From Elephas maximus indicus (Eukaryota; Chordata; Mammalia; Proboscidea; Elephantidae), in NCBI RefSeq assembly GCF_024166365.1, contig NC_064838.1, positions 76,152,001 to 76,216,000 of the forward strand: a stretch of DNA of 64,000 nt, read 5' to 3'. The notes beneath the pieces were generated by a model, which had not been told where the DNA came from, made no database searches, and saw only the letters and a list, made by a program, of their open reading frames with translations. Every line of letters starts with the position of its first letter. The first letter of the stretch is position 1. Position numbers and translations under genes: made by a program. Positions 23,901 through 35,356 of the stretch are shown here, one piece after another.

Positions 23901-24635
23901 CTCCCCCTCCTTATCATCTTTTACTCACTCGCTAACCTAACTGCTCCTCTCCTCACAGCAAATGACATGCTTTTGTCTTTAGTCCCTGTCGGGAACTTAG
24001 TGTTTCAAAATAAAGTAATAATTAATTCACTTGCTTTTTTTATTTGTCAGAGATAAGTGAAACTGCCGGTCAAAGCTTTTTGTTTTTATAACTGGTATTA
24101 TCACGCTGAGTTAATATTTGAGCTGGATCACAGAAAAAATAAATAAATAAAACAAAGTTTTATTTCTTTTTGTACAGCTTTATAAGAGGAACAATTTGAC
24201 TTACTAATTTGAAACATTAATTCTACTTGGTAAAATTCAGTATAAGCTTTTCAATACTTTAGTTCTAGAAAATTTAGTGAGAAACTTCAGTTTCATACAT
24301 TGAAATCAGTAACTCCATTCATTTTTCATTTTTGAAACTTCACTGATCCTCAATTTGTTCTTGAGGGTTCTGTCTACTTTTGGAACCACAATTCATTAGG
24401 TATTATCATATATAGTCATGTGTAACTTTTCGCAGATAATTATCTTATTCAGAATTGTGTTATCCCTCCAATGTGATCACAAAGCGCTTGAAGACACATA
24501 TCTATGTGCTGCTATACCTACCAGAGACCTGATTAGGTTCTTGGTACATGTGATGGCTGAGTTGAAGGTGTTATTGATTCATTGAGGAATAGCGATTAAT
24601 CAGAAAAAGAAAGAGTACCTCAAAATTCATTCTAA
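20925..24635. other. Intergenic, no gene seen
   Basis: No OR, exon or RNA signature. A weak MIR-like antisense stretch is at about 21590-21690 (AAAGAGGAAACTGAAATTAA, GGTTAAGAAACTTGCCTGAA). The rest is unassigned single-copy-looking sequence. Confidence 0.5.
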
Positions 24636-24639
24636 ATAA

Positions 24640-25215
24640 ATTTTAGATCCTTTCACATTAATATTAAAAATTATAAAAATAATATAAGACAGGATAAAGA
24701 CACAACTCTCCAAATTGATGACTGATGGACATAAATATGAAAAAAGGGAAAGAGCTCAAATTTAAAGATATTAAAAAAACTAATGGACCAAGATATGTAA
24801 ATCAGAAAGATAAAATATAAATAAAACATGTACAAAAATTATACTATCACTGGTAATCAAGGAAATGTATATCACAGTGTTACTTTTACTCATCAAGCAA
24901 ATACGATAATGCTCCAAGTTTGATATTCATTAGAAGTCTGTTTCATATTCCTGTAATTTTAGAAACAAGTGGAAAAAACAATCCAATTTTTACATCAAAA
25001 AGGATATATAAACAAAATATGTACATGTATAACTCTGAAAAGTTGGAAAAGTATGTAAGGAACTATTAGTCACCTCTGTAACGTGGAATTGGGAATTTAT
25101 GAATTTTAGAAGGATAATTTTTTCAATCTTGTAATTTATTGTAAAGGTTGGATATTTTATTACATAAATATATTCACTGTATAATTAAAATATTTCTAAT
25201 AAACATTGATACAAA
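24640..25215 (+). repeat. Ancient L1 (L1M-type) remnant
   Basis: GGACCAAGATATGTAAATCA, CACTGGTAATCAAGGAAATG and TACTTTTACTCATCAAGCAA match the ORF2 C-terminal region of old mammalian L1s in order. The copy is very decayed and AT-rich, and its edges are uncertain. Confidence 0.5.
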
Positions 25216-26720
25216 AAAAATGGAAGGCTATTTGACAGTAGTTACCAATCAGTATGAAGATAATCACAGCTTTTGCCTCAATAATCTTGAAATTTACTTT
25301 CTAAAATGAATAATAATAAATAAAAGACTATACCACGGGGAGAGGTTCGTTCAAAAATCTTTTATGAGAGTGAACATTTGAAAACAAATTAAATGTTTAA
25401 AAAATTTTGAAAACATATTATGAATTTTCTGTATGTTAATTTACAGCTCCTAAAGTAAATGGATACATTATAGATAATCTTTATATAGGAAAAAGGTTTT
25501 AACAATTCCAAAAGAAAACCAGAATGTTTAAAATATCAGAGAATGTTTACAATTCTATAGATATATATGCATATGCAAAAAAATAGAGTACAACTTAGGG
25601 GAAGATATCTTCAAGGTGAAATGATGAAATATATTTTTTAAATTATTTTTTAAGAGAAACAAAAATTGGCAGAAAAACAAAAGTTTTGTAAGATAGTGGT
25701 AGAATCACATTGAGTGAAGACATCATTTAGCTTTTAGAAATACAAGAAGTGGTATATCCGGTTGCATCCATAGGATGTGAAACCCTATACTATGTATCTA
25801 ACGTGAGTAATGGATGATTTCACATATACAGTAATTCTGCTCGATAATACCAGCCTCGATGATTTAGTCAAACATCCCGTGTGTCCTGACTGACAATGAA
25901 GGTAAAATCAAGAGTCAAAGTTGGAGATATCATTTCTTCTTAACCCTTTCATTACCAAATTTTGATTTAAAAAAAATGTGTTTTGATGGCATGTGTTTTC
26001 AGTATTGGAAAGCATGCTTACTAATTGAGTGTGTTTAACTTTATGGTTGGTAATATGGATTTTGAGAAATATGATCTGACAATACAATCCACCAATCAGG
26101 TCAGTGGCATTTTGGTGCCACCAGTCTGTGACATGACAGCATGCCACTGAAAACTAGGCAGATAATTTATGACTGACATCTTTCTATTAGGTTACATGGA
26201 AAGCCTTTGGTTTTCCAAATATGACACAGAAAAACCAAAACGAACCTAGCAGGGCTCCCTAACTGTCACACAGGAAAACCATAATGATGTTTGTAAGCTT
26301 TATGTCACAGAAATAAAGGAAAAAGAGGCAAACCTTTGCAAATGTAACTGATCCAGGAAGCATCATCTAATAGAAGGCTCAACCTATACAAAGATGAGGC
26401 TCCACTCCAGTCAGCTGAGCTGTATGCATTTCAAAAGGGACCCACCTTGACACTAAGTGCAATAGAACCTGAATAAGACCTTAAAACTGAGGTCGAGAGG
26501 TGTAAAAAGTGGCTAACATACCATTTAGGCCAATGTAAATGAAAACACATAACCCAACTCAGATACTGAAGAAGTCAGGGATAACTGGTTTAAACTTGTG
26601 TCCAAATCAAGGAATATTTTTTTTCTCAGTAGGAAATCTCCAAATTTAATGTTTGAATTATATAGGAATAATGTTTTTTGAATATTGAGTTATACACATA
26701 TATTCCATATATGCTTTCAT
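25216..26720. other. Intergenic, no gene seen
   Basis: AT-rich. TTAACCCTTTCATTACCAAA at 25940 looks like one end of an old piggyBac-type element, but no matching right end is visible. No coding region is supported. Confidence 0.45.
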
Positions 26721-26723
26721 ACC

Positions 26724-26928
26724 AAAAAAACTGTTGCCATCAAATCGATTCCTACCCGTAGCGACTCTACAGGACTGAGTAGAACTGCTCCATAGGGTTT
26801 CCAAGGCTGTTATCTTTAGGGAAGCGGGCTGCCACATCTCTCGCTCACAGGAGGGCTGGTGGGTTCCAGCCACCAACTTTTCAGTTAGCAACCTAGCATT
26901 TAACTACTGCACTACAAGGACTTTTTAA
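26724..26928 (-). repeat. AfroSINE, long variant
   Basis: Antisense: AACTGTTGCCATCAAATCGA, GCTCCATAGGGTTTCCAAGG, TTTAGGGAAGCGGGCTGCCA central insert, and TTCCAGCCACCAACTTTTC. It directly abuts the next SINE. Confidence 0.82.
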
Positions 26929-26929
26929 C

Positions 26930-27110
26930 CAAAAAAAAAGAAAGAAAGAAAGAAAGAAAGAAAGAAACATTATCAAGTCACTTCTGACTCTTAGTGAACC
27001 TGTAGAACAGAGCAGAATCGTTCCATAGGATTTCCAAGGAGCAGCTGATGGATTTGAACTGCCGATGTTTTGGTTAGCAGCTGAGCTCTTAACCACACCA
27101 ACAGGGCTCC
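26930..27110 (-). repeat. AfroSINE with a (GAAA)n-expanded tail
   Basis: Antisense: an A run, then an AAAG/GAAA microsatellite at 26938-26966 grown from the SINE tail, then CAAGTCACTTCTGACTCTTA, CCATAGGATTTCCAAGGAGC, TTTGAACTGCCGATGTTTTG and CCACACCAACAGGGCTCC. Confidence 0.85.
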
Positions 27111-27356
27111 AAGGGATTCTTACATACAATCTAAGTTTTATATGAAGAAAAAGTTTCAAGGTATTAAAGTGACTCGTTCAAGGTCATAAAGCAAAATATA
27201 AGCAGTTCTCAGAATTTGTCACAGAGCAAAATTGCCTGTGGGTTTTTTTTTTCTCCCCCCAAAATGTCTTAGACCCACAAGGAAGACATTTAGTCAATGC
27301 CTGTAGTTAAAGCATGGACATCAGCATAAAAAAGAAAAAAAAATTCCCAACTGATT

Positions 27357-27650
27357 GTGTCCTTGTTAGCGGCCATCAAGTCATCTGTGACTTACAGTGA
27401 CCTCATGCACAACATGGGATCGCACCATAATGATCCGCAGGGTTTTCATTCACTGATATTCTGGAGTAGTTTCCCAGGCCTTCCCTTCTGCTCCATCTTA
27501 GTCTGGAAGCTCAGCTGAGACCATTCAGCAGCATTGAAACAAGAAAGCCTCCATCGATGGATGGGTTTGTGGCTGCACATGTGGTGCATCAGCTGGGAAA
27601 CAACCAGGTCTTCCACTCTGAAGGTGAGATTTCTATCACTGAGCCTGAAT
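27357..27650 (-). repeat. Old tRNA-derived SINE next to an OR exon
   Basis: Antisense: CCTTGTTAGCGGCCATCAAG, CACCATAATGATCCGCAGGG, TTAGTCTGGAAGCTCAGCTG, and a tRNA-like head CTGGGAAACAACCAGGTCTT with TTTCTATCACTGAGCCTGAA. I recognise the pattern from other elephant sequence but am not sure of the family name. It ends about 80 bp before the OR splice acceptor. Confidence 0.55.
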
Positions 27651-27717
27651 GGAATTAGAATTACACAGTTACAGTTTAGACTCCGAGTCTGCTGCTATTG
27701 CCAAATCACCACCTACA

Positions 27718-27732
27718 CCCTTCTCTTTGCAG
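27718..27732 (+). promoter_or_regulatory. 3' splice site of the OR4C11-like exon
   Basis: CCTTCTCTTTGCAG ends at 27732, 42 nt before the ATG at 27775. The intact paralogue at 54193 has the same arrangement with 41 nt. The conserved spacing supports a real acceptor inherited from the common ancestor of the two copies. Confidence 0.65.
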
Positions 27733-27774
27733 AGAAACCATTTCTCAGTGCATCATTTCAGGTCAACTGTAACC

Positions 27775-28688
27775 ATGGAGCTGAACAGCAGTGTGACTGA
27801 GTTCATTCTGTCTGGGTTAACACAGGATGTTCTGAAGGAGAAAATAGTGTTTGTGGTCTTCTTGTTTCACTACCTTGCAACTCTGTTGGCAAACTTACTT
27901 ATTGTGATGACCATCAGATACAGTCGGATGTTAGGAGGCCCCATGTACTTCTTCCTTTTCCACTTGTCCTTTGCTGATGCCTGCTACTCAACAACCACAG
28001 CTCCCAGGTTGATTATAGATGCTGCATCTAAGAAGTAAGTCATCTCCTACAATGAGTGCATGACTCAGATTTTTGCAGCCCATTTTTTTGGGTGCATGGA
28101 GATCTTCGTGCTCATACTCATGGCCTTTGATCGCTGTGTGGCCATTTGCAAACCCCAGCAGTACACAACCATCATGAGCCAGTGTGTCTGTGATGAATTT
28201 TTGAATCTGGCTTGGGTGGGATCTTGCATCCATTCATTAGTACAGGTCTTCTTGGTTTTGAAATTACCATTCTGTGGGCCCAATGTTATTGACCACTATT
28301 TCTGTGATGTACAACCTTTGTTGAAACTGCCTGCATGGATACTTATGTCATAAATCTACTCATAGTGTTTAATAGTGGGACCATATGCATGGTGAGTTTC
28401 ATAATCCTGATCATCTCCTATATTTTCATCTTACACTCTCTGAGTAACAAGAGTGCAGAAGGAAGAAAGAAAGCCCTCTCTACCTGCACTTCCCACATTA
28501 GTGCTGTCATCTTATTCTTTGTTCCGTGTATATTCACATATACTCGCCCTCCAATCACATTTCCAGTGGACAAGATGGTGGCTGTGTTTTACACTATTGG
28601 GACACCCTTGCTCAACCCTCTGATTTACACTCTGAGGAACGCAGATGTTAAAAATGCCATGAGAAAGTTATGGTGCAACAAGCTATGA
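27775..28688 (+). pseudogene. Olfactory receptor pseudogene, OR4C11-like
   Basis: Class II OR close to OR4C11 and to the intact gene at 54193. It starts MELNSSVTEFILSGLTQD with an N-glycosylation site (NSS), and has GPMYFFLFHLSFADACYSTT in TM2, [13 protein letters not shown] in the second loop, [10 protein letters not shown] before TM6 and [20 protein letters not shown] in TM7. It has two clear lesions: an in-frame TAA at 28036-28038, after about 87 residues, and a 1-bp deletion near 28330 that shifts the frame until 28353. The downstream frame continues to the normal TGA at 28686. Other departures are DRC in place of DRY in TM3, AN in place of GN in TM1, and PAWIL where the family has LACMDTY. 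It lies upstream of the 29.9-45.2 kb repeat stack, in the same orientation as the intact copy. Confidence 0.93.
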
Positions 28689-28689
28689 C

Positions 28690-29890
28690 TTGAGGTAGCA
28701 AAGAACATAAGATTCTAGTTGTTAATTCTGTCACAATTTAAATAAAATTGGATTGATTGAGCAGAAAAAGTATTCCTATCCTGATGTGGACAATAGCATT
28801 AACTCCCAGAAGTATGTTTTGGGACATTGGTAGAGTGAGCACAGACCCATTTATTTTGAGCCAATGTCAGATAAAGTACAGAACATCAAGTACAGTAATA
28901 TTTGGCAGCTCAAGCCCACTCCCTACTTCTGTTCTCTGGGGTTGATAATCCTTGCTCTTTTGCAGTATGTGAGCCAGATCGTGTTGTTCATACAGCTTCA
29001 CCTCACTTTTTTGTACATTCTGGTTTGAGCTTTTTTCCTCCATGTTTTTCATCCAAGTTTAGTAATTTGTCCCTGATTTCTGGCTGATTTATTTTGTTGG
29101 CAAATAAATTTTGGCACTACCGAATCTGGTCTTTTCTGGTTCAACAATCAGTAGAGTAAGGTCACCATGCAACTCTCATAGGAGCATACATATAAGCTAA
29201 TTAAGCCCCTATTGGTGCTTGGCTCCCTTTTGTAAAATGCTTAAAAAAATAAAAAAGAACATCCTTTTACTTCCCTCTTGAACACATACAATGAGCAACT
29301 CATGAACTTATATTCAAATATACACAATTCCAGTTGTAATAAATATTAACTGTATTGAGCCATAATCTTTTCCTATAACTTTATTATCATTTTTGTTCAT
29401 CATGTTAATCATTATTCAGCCATAAAATTTAGTTCTATATACATTTTTTTTTGTTGAAACTTAAGTCAATAGACACTGCCCAAATCTTTTTGTTATTAAA
29501 TTGGTGACAATTTTATAAAATTGTAAGGGTTGTATTGTAACAATGAACATGTCATGGATAAGATCATATATAATAAAAAAAGATAGCAACTGACATATAG
29601 AGAAAAAGAGTCAATGTTATAATAATTCATCCAAAGAGAGAAGCTATCTATAGAAATGAGATGAGACTCCCTGCTTGGAAATACACAATCCCTGGTGGTA
29701 CAGTGGTTAAGGGCTATAAAGACATTCTTTCCTGGACAGAAAGATATCGATCAATGACCGAAATAAGTATTTTGATGTTCTTGATATTGATATATGTATC
29801 TACCTATGAAAGTAAATATTTATATAATTAAATACAGATATTTTAATAAATATAAATAAATACATATATAATAACCAACTATCATATAGA
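28690..29890. other. Intergenic, one SINE head fragment, no gene
   Basis: AT-rich 3' flank. A fragment of a sense AfroSINE head (TCCCTGGTGGTACAGTGGTT) lies at 29688-29715. I see nothing else assignable. Confidence 0.55.
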
Positions 29891-29895
29891 TCACA

Positions 29896-30150
29896 TGTCA
29901 TGGATTGAATTGTGCCCCACCCCCAAAAAAGTGTCTCCTTGGTTAGGCCATGATTGCCAGTGTTGTGTGGCTTTCCTCCATTTTGTGACAGTAATTTTTT
30001 TTAAAGAGGGTTAGGGTAGGATTGTGACACCCTTACTAAGGTCACATCCCTGATCTAATACACAAGAGATAAAGGGAAGCAAGCAGAGAGAGGGGACCTC
30101 ATACCACCAAGAAAGCAGTGCTGGGAGCAGAGTGTGTCCTTTGAACTTGG
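29896..30150 (+). mobile_element. Partial LTR, ERVL-MaLR-like (fossil)
   Basis: It starts TGTCATGGATTGAATTGTGC, the typical 5' end of MaLR-type LTRs, and matches the LTR at 33823 through CATACCACCAAGAAAGCAGT. Only about the 5' half is present before L1 sequence begins. It is an old non-coding fossil. Confidence 0.65.
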
Positions 30151-30159
30151 GTAGATGAG

Positions 30160-30795
30160 ATTGTGGCTTATGTAGACTTGTCTCTTCTCGGAGTTTTGGT
30201 TACCCTTGGTTGTTTTGCTTCTGGAGAGGAGAGACAAAAATTGTGTCTTAGATGGTCAGCTCTCAAGCTTTTAATTCCAGACACTAGTCACTTCGCTGGG
30301 ATGCAGATCATGATTTTTGTGAACCATGTTATGACAATTGACTGAGTTATCCCGTGAAACTGTGGTCCTTAGCTTTCAAACACTAAAAATCAATCATGGA
30401 AGGAGTTCAATTATGCCTCTGGAGTATATGTATTTGTGTCTTCAACAAATCTATATGCTTGTACCCAGATATTTGTATTTACAAATACCTATAGATATTT
30501 AAGAAACCCTGGTGGTGTAGCAGTTACGAGCTATGGGTGCTAACCAAAAGGTTAGCAGTTTGAATCCACCAGGAACTCCTTGGAATCTCTATGGGGCAGT
30601 TCTACTCTGTCCTATAGGGTCACTATTAGTTGGAATCAACTAGACGGCAAAGTTTTTTGTTTTTTTTTTTCCAATAGATATTTCTATCTGTTCTCATCTG
30701 TGTAACTGCCTATATACCAATATGACTATACTTATCCACGTATGCTCACTCATATTTTACTTTGGTTGTGCTTTGCTTACTACATCCACATTTGG
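30160..30795 (-). mobile_element. L1 3' UTR fragment (antisense), split by a SINE
   Basis: GTGTCTTAGATGGTCAGCTC, CAAGCTTTTAATTCCAGACA, GTGAACCATGTTATGACAAT and GACTGAGTTATCCCG parallel the antisense L1 3' UTR at 33470-33590. A sense AfroSINE at 30504-30672 interrupts it. Confidence 0.65.
30504..30672 (+). repeat. AfroSINE, full length
   Basis: Sense: AACCCTGGTGGTGTAGCAGT, GGTTAGCAGTTTGAATCCAC, CTATGGGGCAGTTCTACTCT, GGTCACTATTAGTTGGAATC and a T-rich end. Confidence 0.9.
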
Positions 30796-30832
30796 TGCCA
30801 CATGTACCATTACAAAAAAAAAAAAAAAAAAA

Positions 30833-31939
30833 AACCTGAAAACTGTGGAACTAGTAGAAGAGTTTAGCAATGTTGCAAGTTATAAGATTAAAACACAAAA
30901 ATCAGTTGGGTTCCTCTACACTAACAAAGGCTACTCCAAAAAAGAAATCAAGAAAAGAAGACCATTAGCCCTAAATCGATAAAATACCTAGGAATTAACC
31001 TAACCAGGGACATAAAAGACTTATCCAATGAAAACGATAAAACATTACCACAAGAGACTAAAAGAGACCTAGAAAAATGGAAGGGCGCCCTGTGCTCATG
31101 GACTGGAGGACCATAGAGTGAAAATGTCAATTGTACCTAAAGCAATGTAGAGATAAAATACAATCCTGATAAAAACCTCAACAACATTCTTCACTAAAAT
31201 GGTAGAACTAATGACTGACTTCATATGGAAAGGAAAGAAACCCTGAATAGCCAAAGCAATATTGAAGAAAAGGAACAAAACAGGAGGCCTTACGCTCCCC
31301 GATATCAAAACATACTATGCAGCCACTCTAATCAAAACAGGCTGGCATTTGTTCAGCAATAGATACACAGACCACTGGAACAGAATTGAGAACTCAGAAT
31401 TAAACCCATCCATCTATGAACAACTGATTTTTGACAAGGAGTCAAAGTCCATTCAGTGGGGCAGAAACAGTCTCTTTAATAAATGGTGCTAGCAAAACTG
31501 AATACCCACCTGTAGAAAAATTAAACACACCATACACAAAAATTAACTCAAAATGAATCAAAGAACTAAATATTAAACCTAAAAACATAAAATCCTTGGA
31601 AAAAAACTATGGGACCTAATCTTTTGTAAAAATAGGATAACAAACATAATACATGTACAAATAGAAGATGAAATAGAAAATTGGGACCTCATAAAAATTA
31701 AAAACTTATGCTCACAAAAAGAATAAATGGATAATCTACAGACTGGGAAAAATTCTATGGAAACGACTTATCCAATAAGGACCTGATCTCTAAATTCTGT
31801 AGAAAACTGCAACAACTCAACAACAAAAAGACAAACAGCCCAATCACACAATGGGCAAAGGACATGAACAGAATACTCACACAAAAGAGAATACCCAAGC
31901 AGTCAACAAACATATGAGAAGATATTCACGGTCATTAAC
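30833..31939 (+). mobile_element. L1 ORF2 C-terminal fragment (sense)
   Basis: The sequence reads as L1 ORF2 after the RT core, in broken frames: VELVEEFSNVASYKIKTQKS at 30846, [20 protein letters not shown] at 31272-31331, [20 protein letters not shown], and [20 protein letters not shown] up to 31492. It has many breaks and no 3' UTR. A 20-nt A run precedes it. It is opposite in orientation to the adjoining L1 3' UTR piece. Confidence 0.85.
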
Positions 31940-31942
31940 AAT

Positions 31943-32200
31943 TGTTGTTGTTAGATGCCTTGTAGTAGGTTCCAACTCATTGTGACTCCTTGCAAAACAA
32001 AAGGAAAAACTGCCTTGTCCTGTGCCATCCTCACAATCATTGCTGGGTTTAAGGCCATTGTTGCAGCCTCTTTGTCAATGCATCACTTTGAGGGTCTTCC
32101 TTTTTTTTTTGATGGCCCTCTGCTTTTTTCTGCTTAAGGTCCTTTTCCAGGAACCGATTCCTCCTGATAACATGTTCAAAGTATGTGAGATGAAGTCTTA
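31943..32200 (-). mobile_element. RTE-clade LINE 3' fragment (antisense)
   Basis: TTGTTGTTGTTAGATGCCTT, GGTTCCAACTCATTGTGACT, GGCCATTGTTGCAGCCTCTT, then CGATTCCTCCTGATAACATG and CAAAGTATGTGAGATGAAG. It shares the tail and order of the other RTE copies and is heavily 5'-truncated. Confidence 0.8.
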
Positions 32201-32214
32201 GCATCTTTTTCTTC

Positions 32215-32815
32215 CAAGGAGCATTCTGGCTCTCCCAAAGTTTCCCACTGTGTGCAGGGAGCCAGCTGTATCCCTCTGTGTTGCCCATTGGTCTGAAATA
32301 TTCCCCTTGCTTTGCTGCCCTTGCAGTTCCTTCCCTTCCTAGTGTGCTTCCTTCTTGGGCCTCAGCAAGATTCAGCAGCACTCTCTTACAGCACCCTGGT
32401 TTCCCTTCAACCCCTTCCAATTGTGTGTACTTCAAACTCCCATGACAATTAGAGTTGTGTTAAAAAAAAAAAAATCAGGCTACAGCTTCCTCAGATTAGC
32501 TCCTGTTACATGTTCCCTGATTGGGGTGTTGTCTTGCACTGTCCCAAAATGGCTGCCATGAGCCAGTGCTCTGGCTGTTAGCAGGTAGACTCTCCCAGCT
32601 TCTGGGCAGTCCCTGACCCTCCTCTCTCCTGCTTCTGAACTCACCCTGACTCTTCAACACCTCAGCCACTGTCCAGAGTACTTCACCATCTTGCTCAGCT
32701 CATGGTGGAAAATATTTGAGTTTTCTTTTTCTGACAGATTGCTGCCTTACACAGGTTCCAGCTTTCACAAATTTTACTGTATTATTACATAAAAACGAAA
32801 GTGGTCTCATTAATA
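32215..32815. other. Unassigned GC-richer block between L1 and RTE pieces
   Basis: Sequence from about 32225 to 32710 is visibly richer in C and G than its surroundings (TGGGCAGTCCCTGACCCTCC, CCAAAATGGCTGCCATGAGC). I could not assign it to an element or an exon. It may be a repeat 5' UTR or LTR. Confidence 0.35.
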
Positions 32816-33822
32816 TTTTGAGTTTTTTTGTTAGTATCTTATTGTTTTTTAGGTGAAAGTTTACACAGCAAACTATGTTCTGATTTAACATTTTTGTACA
32901 GATTTTCCATGACTTTGGTTACAATTCTCACAACTCGTCAGCATTCTCATTATTTCCATTCTGTGTGTTCTGTTTCCATTGATCTAGCTTCTTTTCCCCT
33001 CCTTGAATTCTCATCTTTGCTTCTGGGTAAATGTTGACCATTTTGTCTCATACAGTTGATTGTTTAAGTGACACATTACTCATGGGTGATATTGTTTATT
33101 TTATAAGCCAATCTATTATTTGGCTGAAAAGTGAGCTCCAGGAGTGGCTTCAGTGCCAACTGAAGGATATTTATTTATTTATTTATTTTTTAGGGTCAGA
33201 GCCTCAGGGATTTGTCTAGTCTCTATTGGTTCAGTAGGTGTGACTTTTTTTTTCCAGAAATCTGAGTTTTGTTCTACCTTTTTATCCCATTCTATCTGGG
33301 ACCTTCTATGGTATCCCAGGTCAGAATGGTCAGTAGTCATAGCTGGGCCCATCTAGTTCTGGTCTCAGATTAGAAAAGACTGTGGTTCATTTGGGCTATT
33401 AGTCCTGGGGACTAGTTTCATCTCTGAGTCTTTGGTTTCCTTCATTCTCTTTTGTTCCAGATGAGTAGAGTTGTATCTTAGATGGGCACTTGCAAGCTTT
33501 TAATACCCCAGACTCTCCTTATCAAACTAGAATGTAGAACATTAACTTTATGAACTATGTTAAGCCAGTTGACTGTGTTATCTCACCCAACTTATCATCC
33601 TAAGCTTTTTAACCCGGTAAACTAATTCTGGGAGTTCTTAGGATATGTCATGTCTAGGAAGTCTCTGTAATTGTGCACCCATGTGCTTTATTATGTATAT
33701 GGATATATATGCAGCACACACAAACATGGATATACATAGGCCTGCAGACACACCTATACATGCATGTGCATATATCCACATATGCCTTCCCATATACATA
33801 TATGCATATATATCTACCTATG

Positions 33823-34338
33823 TGTCATGAATTGAATTATGTCCCCTAAAAAATATCTGTCAACTTTGCTAAGTCATGATTCCCTTATATGATTGTCTAC
33901 CATTTTATCATCTGGTATGATTTCCTTATCTGTTGTAAATCCCAACACTATGATGTAATAAGATGGATTAACAGCAGTTCTATTTTTTTATTGATTAGGT
34001 CCATAAGATTAGAAAGTGTCTTAGGCCATTCTTTTCTGTGATATAAAAGAGAGAAGTGAGCAGAGAGACAGGGGAAACTCATACCACCAAGAAAGCAGTA
34101 CTGGGAGCAGAGTGCATCCTTTGGACCTGAGATTCCAGCACTGAGATGCTCCCAGACCGAGAGAAGACTGATGACAAGAACCTTCCTCCAGAGCCGACAG
34201 AGAGAGAAAGGCTTCCCCTGGAACTGATGCCCTGAATTTGGACTTGTAGCCTACTTGACTGTGAGAGAATAAATTTCTCTTTGTTAAAGCCATCCACTTG
34301 TGGTATTTCTATTACAGCAGCATTAGGTGACTAAGACA
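33823..34338 (+). mobile_element. Solitary LTR, ERVL-MaLR-like (fossil)
   Basis: It begins TGTCATGAATTGAATTATGT and ends in the TAAGACA motif, after AATAAATTTCTCTTTGTTAA and a TTGTGGTATTTCTATTACAG block, which are typical of MaLR LTR 3' ends. It is about 516 bp and sits inside the old L1. I see no convincing 5-bp flanking duplication. It is non-coding and moderately old. Confidence 0.7.
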
Positions 34339-34485
34339 CTTATTTGTTATAGTATTTACCGAAGTTTTCCCTTTTTGTTGCGTATTTCTCAGTATCTTCA
34401 TTTACCTTCATCAGGTTGTGCAGACTTCAGCCATATTGGCATTGCTTTTCCCATCCACAAAAATAACAAATGTCTACTATCTAGA

Positions 34486-34645
34486 GGAGCCCCGGTTGCA
34501 CAGTGGTTAAGAGCTTGTCTGCTAACCAAAATATCAGCAGTTTGAATCCACCAGCTTCTCCTTAGAAGCCCTATGGAGTAGTTCTACTTTGCCTTATAGA
34601 GTCACTATGAGTCAGAATCGACTTGATGGCAATGGTTTTGGTTGA
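34486..34645 (+). repeat. AfroSINE inside the old L1
   Basis: Sense SINE: GGAGCCCCGGTTGCACAGTG, GCAGTTTGAATCCACCAGCT, GAGTCACTATGAGTCAGAAT. The 10-bp duplication actatctaga flanks it at 34476-34485 and 34646-34655. Confidence 0.92.
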
Positions 34646-35259
34646 ACTATCTAGAAAGTGATTCCGTATCCTTCCCTCTCCCATCCCTGGTAACTGTCAA
34701 AGAATGTTTCTTTCTGTGTGTATACCTATTCTTGTCTATTATAATGGAATCGTACAATATTTGTCCTTTTGTGTTTGAATTATTTCACTCAGCTTAATGT
34801 CCTCTAGATTCATCCATGTTATGTTTTGCTGACCCATTATTCTTTATAGTTGTGTAGGTAGTATTCCATTGTATGTATGTACAACAATTTGTTTATCCAT
34901 GCGTCTGTTGATGGGTTCTTAGGTTGTTTCCATCTTTTCAGTATTGTGAATAATGCTGCAATGAACACTGATGTGCACATGTCTATTTGTGTCATTGCTG
35001 TTATATCTCTTGGATATATACCTAGGAGTGGAGTTACTGAATTATAAGGTATTTTCTATTTCTAACTTTTTGAGGAAGCACAATTCTGTTTTCCACAGTG
35101 GTTGTGCCATTTACAGCCCCAACAGCAATATATAAGAGGCCTAATCTCCCCACAACCTCACCAGAATTTGTTGTTTTCTGTCTTTTTCATCATTGTCATT
35201 TTTGCAGGGATGTCAGATATCTCATTGTACTTTTGATTTACATCCCTATAATGGCTAAT

Positions 35260-35356
35260 ATCAACATGAGGTTGGTGCAGGGCCAGGCAGTGTTTTGTTC
35301 TGTTATACATAGGGTTGCTATGAGTTGGAACCGACTCAACAGCACCTAACGACAGC
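35260..35356 (+). mobile_element. 97-bp RTE 3'-end insertion with TSD
   Basis: GTTGGTGCAGGGCCAGGCAG to CAACAGCACCTAACGACAGC is the last 90 or so bases of the RTE LINE. The 12-bp duplication ataatggctaat flanks it at 35248-35259 and 35357-35368. It is an extremely 5'-truncated insertion into the old L1. Confidence 0.88.
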
